Below, piece by piece: positions 22,962 through 34,900 of a stretch of 64,000 nucleotides of DNA (position 1 is its first letter; the number at the start of each line of letters is the position of its first letter). The position numbers were made by a program, and so were the translations under genes. Source of the stretch: Siphonodentalium dalli (taxonomy: Eukaryota > Mollusca > Scaphopoda > Gadilida > Siphonodentaliidae); assembly GCA_032622095.1 (NCBI GenBank), contig CP136067.1:135163990-135227989 (forward strand), read 5' to 3'. Below the pieces are notes generated by a model that ran no database searches, had not been told where the DNA came from, and saw nothing but the letters and a program-made list of their open reading frames with translations.

Positions 22962-25900
22962 TGCCCTTGGATGCTTCCGGCGCCCCTGCCGAACAAGTCC
23001 GTAATATATCTTTAAGTTATGCATTAATTTTCCTTCCTCAATCAGGGTGCTATCGAGTGCTGTAAGAAACTAAATGAAGCCATCCAGCCGGTGAGAACTA
23101 AGTATCCTGACTTACAGTGGAAGGAACTCATACAGAAATGCTACTCCGAGAAAGTCGATCTCACTGCTCGCTACATGTGAGTTACAAGCCTGCAAATAGT
23201 GGGTCTGTCATTTGCAGAATGAGGTCCCCAGAGGGTGAATTTGGTGATGCTATCCCGCACAGTGGGCTAGCATCTCCAAATTCACCTTCTGGTGACCTCA
23301 TTCTGCTTAGGCCTCATCTTCTAGGAAGTATCTATAGTCTCAAATTAACATTGTTTTTAGTTACTTTTTCCCTTCTGGGAAGTTTCTATATCCTCTAATT
23401 TGCAGAAGATCGAACGCATAATCGGGTGACTAACAAGTGAACACCACCAACTTCAACTGGGGAAGTTTAATCTGATCCTAGGTCTCCCATAGCAGTTGAG
23501 GCCTAAGCAGAATGATGTCCCCAGAGGGTGAATTTAGTGAGGCTAGCCCACTGTACATATTTTCTGATGCACATGATGTCGAACTCGTGTTATATTATTG
23601 ATCAAATAATAGGGACACATTCCAGCATTACCCAGCCTGATTATAGTGTGTCTGTCATTTTCAGAATGAGGTCCCCAGACGGTGAATTTAGTGATGCTAT
23701 CCCGCATAGCATCACTAAATTCACCCTCTGGGGACCTCATTTTGCTTAGGCCTCATCTTCTCTGGAAACTTTCTTTGTTATAAAATTTCTATAGAAACTT
23801 TTTTAGTTGTGACCTCATTCTGCAAATGACAGGCACACTATAATCACGCTTGAGTATAACAGTTATTTCATGACCTCCACTGAGATTGTACTCATAATAT
23901 ACAGTAATGTCCTAAATAATCGACTCCTCAACCACAGCAGAATTATGGGTAATTTTTCAGGATTTAGTCGGAAATATTGCTTATTGCCATTCATCGGAAA
24001 GCTCTCAGTGAGAGCTTTCCGATGAATGGCAACAAGCCATATTTCCGACTAAATCCTGAAAAGTTACCCATAATTCTGCTGTGGTTAAGGAGTCGATTAT
24101 TTAGGGCATTACTGTATTATTACTTTTGCAGGCTACGGCCAGAGGATAGATATATATTCCAGTATAACACATATGGTGTGACAGCCACGGAGGTTGAACT
24201 GGACGTGTTAACAGGAGAACATCAGATTACAAGAGTCGACATTCTCTATGATTGTGGCGAGAGGTAAGGTTTAAAGATCTGGAGGATGTTGATGGTGGGT
24301 AAAACCACCATAAACGGAAAGAATACTAAAATAAAGACAGGCTTTGTTCTTAAACGAATCGTAAAAATATCTCGTAAATAGCATGTTATTGTCAACTCAT
24401 ACATTGTGTAAACAAAGAAGACAGTCTGTTACAGAAGCTTTGTATATAAACTAACATTCGGAACCAGCCAAAGTCCAAAGAAGATTTTCCTCTTTTACTC
24501 TATTGTCTATAGAGTGCACTGTGGAAGGTGGAGATCAAAGTCATGGTGGCATGCACAGCAGTCTCATTCAAATCACACCAAGTCTCCTTTTAATCGACCC
24601 ATACTGCCCGCTGTGACTTCAAAATCCAGCTACTGTACGTTACTTCATAGTTGGAGAATGATCAGACAGAAAACGTGTACCTAACTTCATTTTTAGTCCC
24701 CTCCTCACTGAAACTAACCCCAACCACTGGGGAGAAACAAGAACAACTTTTAGCGGATTATTCTCTTCTTTTATATATTTTAGCTTGAATGCTGAGATAG
24801 ACGTTGGACAGGTAGAGGGTGCGTTTGTAATGGGACTTGGTTATTATTTGCTAGAGAAGACTGTCTATGATAAAGAGTCTGGTGAACTGTTATCAAATCG
24901 GACATGGGTATGTTATATAAAGTGTGAACTGTTATCAAATCAGACATGGGTATGTTATATAAATTGGACATGGGTATGTTATATAAAGTGTGAACTGTTA
25001 TCAAATCAGACATGGGTATGTTATTTAAAGTGTGATTATCAAATCGGACATGGGTATGTCATATAAATTGGAAATGGGTATGTTATATAAATCTGACATG
25101 GGAATGTTATATAAATCTGACATGGGTATGTTATATAAAGTGTGAACTGTTATCAAATCAGGCATGGGTATGTTATATAAAGTGTGAAATGTTATCAAAT
25201 CAGACATGGGTATGTTATATAAATTGGACATGGGTATGTTATATAAAGTGTGAACTGTTATCAAATCAGACATGGGTATGTTATTTAAAGTGTGATTATC
25301 AAATCGGACATGGGTATGTTATATAAATCAGACATGGGTATGTCATATAAATTGGAAATGGGTATGTTATATAAATCTGACATGGGAATGTTATATAAAT
25401 CTGACATGGGTATGTTATATAAATTGGGTATGTTATATAAATTAGACATGGGTATGTTATATAAATCAGGTTTGTTATATAAATCATACATCGGTATGTT
25501 ACATAAAGTAGAATATAATCCCCCATCATAAAATAAAAAATAGTTAATATACCTTTCTATGATAAATGTACTCTCCCACTCAGTTTGAACGATCTATTTT
25601 TCATTTGGAGGGACGTTCAGGTAATAAAAACGGACAAAAAACAAATAATACAAGAGCAGAATGATTCCTATTTATAGGTCGGAAATGTTCAGATAATAAG
25701 TTCAACAAACGACCTAAAGTCTTTTGTAGACTTATTGTCTAAACATTTCCAAAGGGAACTACTCATCAATGAGTATTTAGTATAGAAAGGGAATCAAGAC
25801 CTTTGAACTTCAAAGGCCTTTATTCCTTTTCCATACTTTTCTATATACAATGTATTGCAATACAATACTTTAGACATGTAATTGCCCTATCCCAGCTTTG

Positions 25901-28900
25901 AGGTACAGTAATGTCCAAAATAAACAACCCCTAACCACAGCAGAATTATAGGAAATTTTTCATGATTTAGACGGAAATATGACTTGCTACCATTCGTCCA
26001 AAAGCTTTCAGTGAATGGCAACAAGCCATATTTTCCGACTAAATCCTGAATTTTTTTACATAATTCTGCTGTGGTTAAAGGGTCATATACTTCTGACATT
26101 ACTGTAGGTTCATCTGAACTAACATAAATTTTATAAAAGATTGTAAAAACAACTACCATCAACAAGTCAATGTAAACTTGGATCGCCTTTTCTTTTGTTC
26201 TTTCTTAATAACTAACCAATAACGAGATTTCACAAGTCAAAACCATTGTTATGTATACATTATGGTTGCTGTGGCAGTACCGATCAAAGCCCAAAGTCCA
26301 TTTAGTCCAGTAATATACCAAGGTTTACTTGACAGTAAACATTGGAAAAGGTCAAAGCATTGAAAATTATTCTGAAAATCATATTCAGACTGAAACAGTT
26401 TAAATTACTACATGATTGATGATGTTTGTTGACAAATCACTGTCACAGTTTTGTTTGTATAAAAATAATTTCAACATGTGAATTTTTGCTATTGGAGAAC
26501 TATCAATAATGAATAGTTTATTTCTTTCTCCATGATCTTAGGCCATTAAATTAGATTCAGTAATGCCCTAAATAATTTAATATCATGAATATATAGTGAC
26601 ATAGAACATTATTAGCTGATCATTATAGTCTGGTGTACTAATTATAACTCCAGAACAATTGAAAGGCATTGGAGGAAATTTAGGATCACATGCTGTATAA
26701 TAATGGAGAGGTGTCAATTTATAGACAACAATAACAATTGTGAATAGTCAGGGGCATTAGAACATTATAGGTAATCCCTATGCATATACTAGTAACACAT
26801 TGTAATTTTTATATCAGATTAATTAAATGAGTATATGCAGAACAAAGTTTCCTCTACATTTTCTGACTATTACTAGACAATTGAAGCTATCATAATTCAT
26901 GCTTACAATGTGCACCAAAATTAAAAAATAAAATTAAAGTCCTCCCTCCCTCGTTGATTCAGAAAAAAAAAGGTCTGAGCTGGTCTGAGACTCAAATAAT
27001 TATTTTTTTGGCCTAAAGTTTCCATGTCTTAATGAGAATTATATCCACACAATTTGTTATAAATCTGTGGGTTATATATAAATTAAGGATAAATGTGATG
27101 GACAACAGTCCTGATTCAGTATATTGCTCATGTTTAGTGTCTCTGGTGAATATGGGACTAAAATAAATAGTTTATGTGGAAATACCTGACTCCTCAAAAT
27201 AATAATTTGAAATAAATAATATATATGCCTCCCTCATCACTTTGAAAAACATATTCTCTGAGAAACTAACTTTATTTTGTTTATCGAGTCAAAATTATAG
27301 AAATTTATTGGCAATTTGCAGCTATTGCAGAGAAATCAAAACCTGTTTTGCTGTTTTGATAAAATCCATCACTTCAATAATTACAGTAATGCCCTGAATA
27401 ATCAACTCCTTAACCACAGCATAATTATGGGTAACTTTTCAGGATTTAGTCGGAAATATGGCTTGTTGCCATTCATCGGAAAGCTCTCAGTGAGAGCTTT
27501 CCGATGAATGACAACAAGCCATATTTCCGACTAAATCCTGACAAGTTACCCATAAATCTGCTGTGGTTAAGGATTTGATTATTTAGGGCATTACTGTAAT
27601 CATGTCATATATATATCATCTTGAACTTTCTTGTCATTACCACTTTCAATACATGAGTTAAGTTAATGCATATTTATGCTTATTTATAAAAAGTTTATAA
27701 ATTTATTTTGTAGAATTATCATCCACCGTCGAGTAAAGATATCCCAATAGACTTCCGAATCCACCTGTTGAAGGATGCTCCAAATCCTGTGGGAATTCTT
27801 AGGTCAAAAGGTAGGAATCACAATTCTCAGGCAATAATACCTGTATAATAATAGTCATGTCAACGTGTTAAACATACACATTATGTTGGATACCTAGTAT
27901 ATTATATATATTAATTTATAAATTTTATATAATTACAAAGTGTAGTATCTAATTTATAGTCAAAATTGAATATATATTTGAAACAAGGTGATATTGTTGA
28001 AACCTTGATGTCTATTTTGATAGTTTCTGAACTCTGCTGAGCAAGTGAGTATAGATCGTAGCAATAACTGAAAACTAGCTATTTAACATGCTCTGGGCCT
28101 TTGAGATTACATTTAAAAACAAATGCCATCTTAGTAAATTACCTCAGTAAAACCATTTCTGAGTTATGAGTGATGAATTGTGATTAAAAACTGGTAATAA
28201 TTTAAGCTAATTTGTTTAATTACACGTCCCAAAGCTGTGGGGTTCCCTATTTATTACTCATCATTCTTTACAATAAAATCAAATATATTAAAGGATTATA
28301 ATGGTGTAGTTTTCTCAGTCATTATCAATGACCGCTTATCCACTGAGCACTTTGCCATAAAGATTTTTGTGATAGGCTCCCCAAAGTAATGCCATTCTTG
28401 ATCGTTAATGTTCCCTCTTGTGACGTCACAAGAGGGACTAGGTATTGGATTTTATCTACCGATGGTAATCAATAACTGATTGTTTATACAGAAACGGCTG
28501 ACCATCGGAACTGAAAAAAATTGTATATATGGGTAATTTGACCCATGGAATCTTAATCAACTTTGATTGGTTCTGTTGATACCAGATGTCTTAAAAGGCC
28601 ACTAATAATTTATTTAGTTAACTATTTAATTATATATCCAAAATTATTGCAATCTGCAGGTCAGTGAAAATTGAAACACGGGGATAAATTGACAAATAGA
28701 GTGTAATTAAATAAATGCCGTTGACCGCAGATGACTTAAAGCAGAAAATATGAGCAATAAAGAGCATTCATTGTGTAGGAAAATTGGTACAGATGGGTCG
28801 CCAGACTAACACATCTATCCTAATTCAATTTGCGAGCTGTATAAACACGGCATGACATACATGTAACCTCTGGCTAATACTCTCCCTGTCATACAATTGT

Positions 28901-31900
28901 TTTACCACTAATTTTCCCACATATACAGTAATGCCCTAAATAATTGACTCCTTAACCACAGCAGAATTGTGGGTAACTTTTCAGGATTTAGTCGGAAATA
29001 TGACTTGTTGCCTTTCATCGGAAAGCTCTCAGTGAGAGCTTTCCGATGAATAGCAACAAGCCATATTTCCGCTTAATCCTGAAAAGTTACCCATAATTCT
29101 GCTGTGGTTAAGGAGTCGATTATTTAGGGCATTACTGTATTCTGCACTGACAATAAATGCTCTATATTAATTATATAATTTATTATTCCATTATTCATGG
29201 TACATGGGAAGATGCGCCTATCCCATGACATTCCCCTGGTCTGGTGACACATCTTTCCTGATTTCCATACACAAGGAAGGCCCTTTATTACTCATATTTA
29301 CCCCTTTAAGTCATCTGAGATCAACGGCATCTATCTCATTAAACTCTGTGGGTCAATTTATCCCCGTGTTTCAGTTTTCACCTACCAGATTGTAACATTT
29401 CGGGGTATATAATTAACTATTTTATTAAATTAATTATCAGTAGCCTTTTAAGACATCTGGTGTCAACGGGACCTATCTAATAGGATTCACTGGGTAATTG
29501 ACACCACATAATCCATGATGGAATATTCAATTGCATTAATCGTCATAACTTCAGTTACAGGCGGTCAATCAAAAAAACATTTCAGCAATGTGCTCAGTGG
29601 ATTAGCGGGCAGCGATAATAACTGAGAAAAACTACACCGGTGTAATCAATTATTTACCAGCGAAACCAGAAGAAACGGTGTAAAAACTTTCCATTTCCGT
29701 TACTAACCATAACAATTTTTTTAAGACAACATAGGAACCAGTCTACAAGAAGTACATTGATGACCTTGACACAAATTTAAACATCGCTCTGAAAATTTTG
29801 TAAAGATTCTGATCTACTATATATTTTGAGACTTCCGTTTATCTATTATATATTTTGGAAGATCTGTTTGTTTGTTTGTTTGTTTGTGTGTGTGTGTGTA
29901 ATCGATGAACTCGAAAACGGCCGACCTGATTTCGATGAAACTTGGTATGTGGGGGTATTTTCGGGTCAGGAGTAACATAGGCCTATTGATTTTCAGATCC
30001 GAGGTCAACTTTTCACGTGCCGAGGTCAAATCTGTTTTTACGCTGTGTTACGGGACTTTCATTTGAGTTCGGTGCTTACAAATCGATTCGAAACAGCGCG
30101 AATAATAAAATGCCAGTCATAATAATGACATTGTGAGAATCTTTCGTGTTTCCTCTTTCCAACGATATATAATGCGTATGTATCCGTTTTAGTTATCTGC
30201 CTCAATTATCAAGAAGAAGTGGTACTATCTTCCATCAGGATAAAAACAATGCGTAACTTCTATGACGTCGTTAGAGGTCATAAAGTTAGATCACGTTAAC
30301 GCTTAACCGGCCGATGCATTTGACTGTTTCAGACGTCTTGGCGATATCTCGGGCACCGATGGTAATTTATCTTTACGTTGAAACTTGATAATTAATGAGC
30401 GTGTGTGTATGAGGCGCGTTTATATACTTGAGTGGAAATCAAATCGGGTTAAACTGGCGGATTTTTACGGACGAAATTTGATGCATAGGGTATCTCGGTA
30501 TCCGCTGGGCCGATTTCCCGGTATCCGCTGGGCCGATTTCTACCATTTTTGGGGTGTTGGTGTTTGACCCCACCTGACCTTCAAAATGGTCAATTCAAGG
30601 TCAAATCGGGTAAAACCGGATGGATTTCGATGGGTACTTTTGTTCGGGTACTGTGTTTTGGACGGGTCAAATCGTGACCCCACTTGACCTTGGCCTTCAA
30701 AATAGACAATTCAAGGTCAAACCCGGACGAAGTCGGGTCACCTTCTAGTAAATATATATATATGTGTGTATATATATATATATGTGTGTATATACTTTAT
30801 AGAATCGAAAACGGCTGCACCGATCGAGACCAAACTTCCCATCTAAGGGTAAAAACCCACGGGAATGGTCGTCGCGGCGTTTTGGAGAAGCTCCGTGCAC
30901 CCATTCTCCACTCTCAGTCACAAAAAACGGCACTGTGGGGTTAATCGTGTTGATAGTTAAAGAGCGTTCGTATCCGCAGTGTCGTTGATAAAGAGCGTAT
31001 GCGTGTAGTGTGATTCTTACGTCTGGGTCCACATGTGAGCGTGACTGTATCCAGACATGAGCATGTTGTGTGATTCTTACGGGGGAGATTTTCATCGGGT
31101 CAGTTTTTCCGCCCGAGGTGATCTTCACCTTGAAACGGGTACCCACAAATGATATATATGTGTGTCCTTTATAGACTCGAACCGATTGAGCTCAAACTTG
31201 CTACCTACGGGAAGTGTCATGGACGGGTTAAATTGTGACCCCAACCTGACCTTGACCTTGAAAATGATAAATTCAAGGTCAAATCGGGTAAAATTGAAAA
31301 ACAAAAAATTAAATTAAAAAATTAATAAGGCACAATTAACTCATTGAAAAACAAAAAATTTAATTAAAATATTAATTAAAAAAATTAACAATTGTCATGT
31401 ATCTGACGATTGCGGCCAGTGGTGGGCTAACCTGCTAGTTGTAATATATTTAGGAACATTTGATGAATTTCAAGATATTTCATAAATCAAACAGTTACAC
31501 CAAGTTTCCATCGCAATGACTGAATTACAATCACGACAATGCCTTTATAAATATTGATCACCTGATATGTGATCATACTAAATAGAATTACAAATATAGT
31601 ACCATAGGTTCTTCAACATAAGATGAGTTGCAAGAGTCAAACGATATAACAAACAATAGGAAACAGAGGTGACAGACATGAGAATTCTGGATCGAAGTTA
31701 AGTTTCTGAAACAATTTCCAATATATAACTGTCGACCACGCCCTGTGCTTTACAATGTACATGCATTTGATTGGGCCACATGCCCCATCCTGGTACTACT
31801 GGTTTGACTAGATCTTAAAGACATATTATGTACTTGTTCGGGTGCATGAAACTCATCAGTTAGTAACCAGACGCTATGCCAACTGGAGGAATGTAGTATT

Positions 31901-34900
31901 TTACTAACATCGCCGAAAATTTGAAGCGAATCGACCATACAACTCCATAGAAAACACCGTCTGAACTACGCTCAATTGTAAATATTTACATCTCGATTCG
32001 GGACGCATCTATCGGCGATAAACTAACGAAAACGATTTCGCCATCGAGAGTGACTACATTTAATAAATATATAAGACTGACGTTGTGTGTTGTAAATTTG
32101 GATTAATATTTATAAAAATAACTACTTTGAGGAAGATTATTCTCCATTGCTATATGATCACCCAACTGGAGTGTTTCACATCACTTTAATGTAGGATTAA
32201 TGGCCCATGATGGATATATTCAAGATATATCTCTCACGGGTCATCTTCCCACAATAAATTCTTTATGTGATTGTAAAGCAAAGGGCGACGCCTATTAATC
32301 ATACTCACGTTGAATCGTGTTACATAAGGCCAAAAAAAAAAAGTGTTTTGGTTCTCGGGCAATTTTTTTTTCAAATCAATGAGGGAGGGAGGGTTTTATT
32401 TTTATTTTTTATTTTTTTTCTGCACATAGTAAGCATGGACAAAGATACCTTCCTCTGTCTAGTAATAACCAGAAAGGTAGAGGGAACTGTTACGCATATA
32501 AACTCATTTAGTCTTGTATAAAAATGACATTGTACTACCAGTGTATGACTGAGATTACCTAACAATGTCAATATATAATGCCCCTGACATTAACTACTGT
32601 TATTGTTGTCTAAAAACTGATACCTCCCCATTCTAATATGTGATCCTGAATTTAGTCCTGTGCCTTTCAATTGTATAAAGTTACAATTAGTGTAAGTTGT
32701 TCACAATGACTAATTGTAAGAAGAGCATGAGGATCAGCTAATAATTTTCTTAATTGTAGTCATCTACTTCATGTTGTAAGCCTGCAAGTCACTTTTTAAC
32801 ATATTACATGTTAGAGCTCAATGCACACTAATATTCAACACATATCTGCTATGGACATGTTGATAAAATCCAAACAAAATAAAAAAAGTTTTTTTTTTTT
32901 TTTTCAAATTTATTTTTTCGTAAGTTTTTTTGTCATAACATCAGGCATTGCAATAAAAAGGCCTAATGCGGCCCTTTTTATTCAATGCGGCGGGGCCTGA
33001 GAACCAAAACCTTATTTTGTTTTGGCCTAAGTAAGAATTTTTTTTTTGTCAGCTAGAGTTGATTTCAGAAAGTTCCTTGACTTCTTTCCAGCTGTTGGTG
33101 AGCCACCCCTTAATATGAGTTGCTCCGCCCTGTTTGCTCTGAAACACGCTGTTGAATCAGCTCGGGAGGAGATTGGCAAAAATTCTCATTTCCAGCTAGG
33201 TAAGGCCATATAAATAAAAGTTATGTTTTCTCATGCACCTCCTTCGTCACTCAGGCACCTCCGTCGTCACTCAGGCACCTCCATCATCACTCAGGCACCT
33301 CCGTCGTCACTCAGGTGCCTCCCTCATCACTCAGGCACCTCCGTCGTCACTCAGGCACCTCCGTCGTCACTCAGGCACCTCCGTCGTCACTCAGGCACCT
33401 CCATCATCACTCAGGCACCTCCGTCGTCACTCAGGCACCTCCATCATCAATCAGACACCTCCGTCATCACTCAGGCACCTCCTTCATCACTCAGGCACCT
33501 CCGTCATCACTCAGGCACCTCCATCATCACTCAGGCACCTCCGTCATCACTCAGGTGCCTCCGTCGTCACTCAGACTTGTCACTCAGGCACCTCCATCGT
33601 CACTCAGGCACCTCCGTCATCACTCAGGCACCTCCATCATCACTCAGGCACCTCCGTCATCACTCAGGCACCTCCATCATCACTCAGACACCTCCGTCAT
33701 CACTCAGGCACCTCCGTCATCACTCAGGCACCTCCATCATCACTCAGACACCTCCATCATCACTCAGGCACCTCCATCGTCACTCAGGCACCTCCGTCAT
33801 CACTCAGGCACCTCCATCATCACTCAGGCACCTCCGTCATCACTCAGACACCTCCATCATCACTCAGGCACCTCCATCGTCACTCAGGCACCTCCGTCAT
33901 CACTCAGGCACCTCCATCATCACTTAGGCACCTCCTTCATCACTCAGGCACCTCCGTCATCACTCAGGCACCTCCATCATCACTCAGGCACCTCCGTCAT
34001 CACTCAGGCACCTCCGTCATCACTCAGGTGCCTCCGTCATCACTCAGACTTGTCACTCAGGCACCTCCGTCGTCACTCAGGCACCTCTGTCGTCACTCAG
34101 GCACCTATGTTGTCACTCAGGCACCTCTGTCGTCACTCAGGCACCTCTGTCATCACTCAGGCACCTCCGTTATCACTCAGGCACCTCCGTCGTCACTGAA
34201 ATTTTCTTTTAAAAAGCCTCGTCAAACATTTTTTTCATAATTTTCTGTTAGAAATATTGGATTTGAATGACAAAGATAATTTATTTGGGTTACTGGAGTA
34301 TGTTTTCCAGATTTTGAGAAAGAAATACAAATTGAGATCTAATTGAATTGCCTGAGAACACACATATTTTATTTTAACCCTTTCGTGACGGGAGCTGCGC
34401 TGGTGTAGCATTAAAGATCCTGTGTCAGTGCATTCTCTTATATATTCGAGTCTCCCATAGGGAGCCTCACATATATAAGAGAATGCATTGGCTTACAACA
34501 TCAAGGTAAATATTGTTAGGCCAATGCATTCTCTTATATATGGGAGGCTCCCTATGGGAGACTCGCATATATAAGAGAATGCATTGGAACAGGGTTTTTG
34601 CAAAATTTCAGGAAGCTCCAGTCATGGAAGGGTTAATTGCCTAAGTGGTCATAAAATGGATGCAGAAAGATACAGATTAACACGATCAGTTTGTAGTGAC
34701 GAATTTCCCTGATGTCAGCATTAAATTCATTAATTTGTTTAATGCCATATTAGAAAGACTGGGTTCTTAGGCATATTGCCAATATTTTGCCCAAATATTT
34801 TCAGGAGAAATCTGGGGAATGTTATTGTTTTTTATCCTTATGGCATGCTGGAAATAAAATATTCTGTAGGTCGAAATCATATCTCAGAACTGAAAATGTA

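Larger units (their letters stand above)
21731..23025 (+). repeat. Dispersed repeat R2, copy interrupted by two insertions
   Basis: R2 words (CAGTGACTGTCGATGGTGAA, GATAGATGCGTCCCGAA, TTGCTTGAGATTTT) are shared with 31750-32200 (reversed), 50000-50360 (reversed), 51780-52190 and 63290-63670. Here the copy is split by a TTAA element (21815-22353) and a hAT MITE (22590-22988). It ends about 15 bases before exon 5. Confidence 0.82.

Noticed and set aside
22754-23065. Pro- or Gly-rich frames
   Set aside because: They are produced by the poly-C run of the hAT MITE and run into exon 5 only by chance.
33227-34196. CRISPR-like array
   Set aside because: Units are contiguous 20-bp repeats without unique spacers, in a eukaryotic intron.
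33223-34240. Three long overlapping plus frames (234-335 codons) of SLRHL/APPSS-type repeats
   Set aside because: They are translations of a 20-bp minisatellite that has no stop in any frame; it lies in an intron and shows no coding bias.
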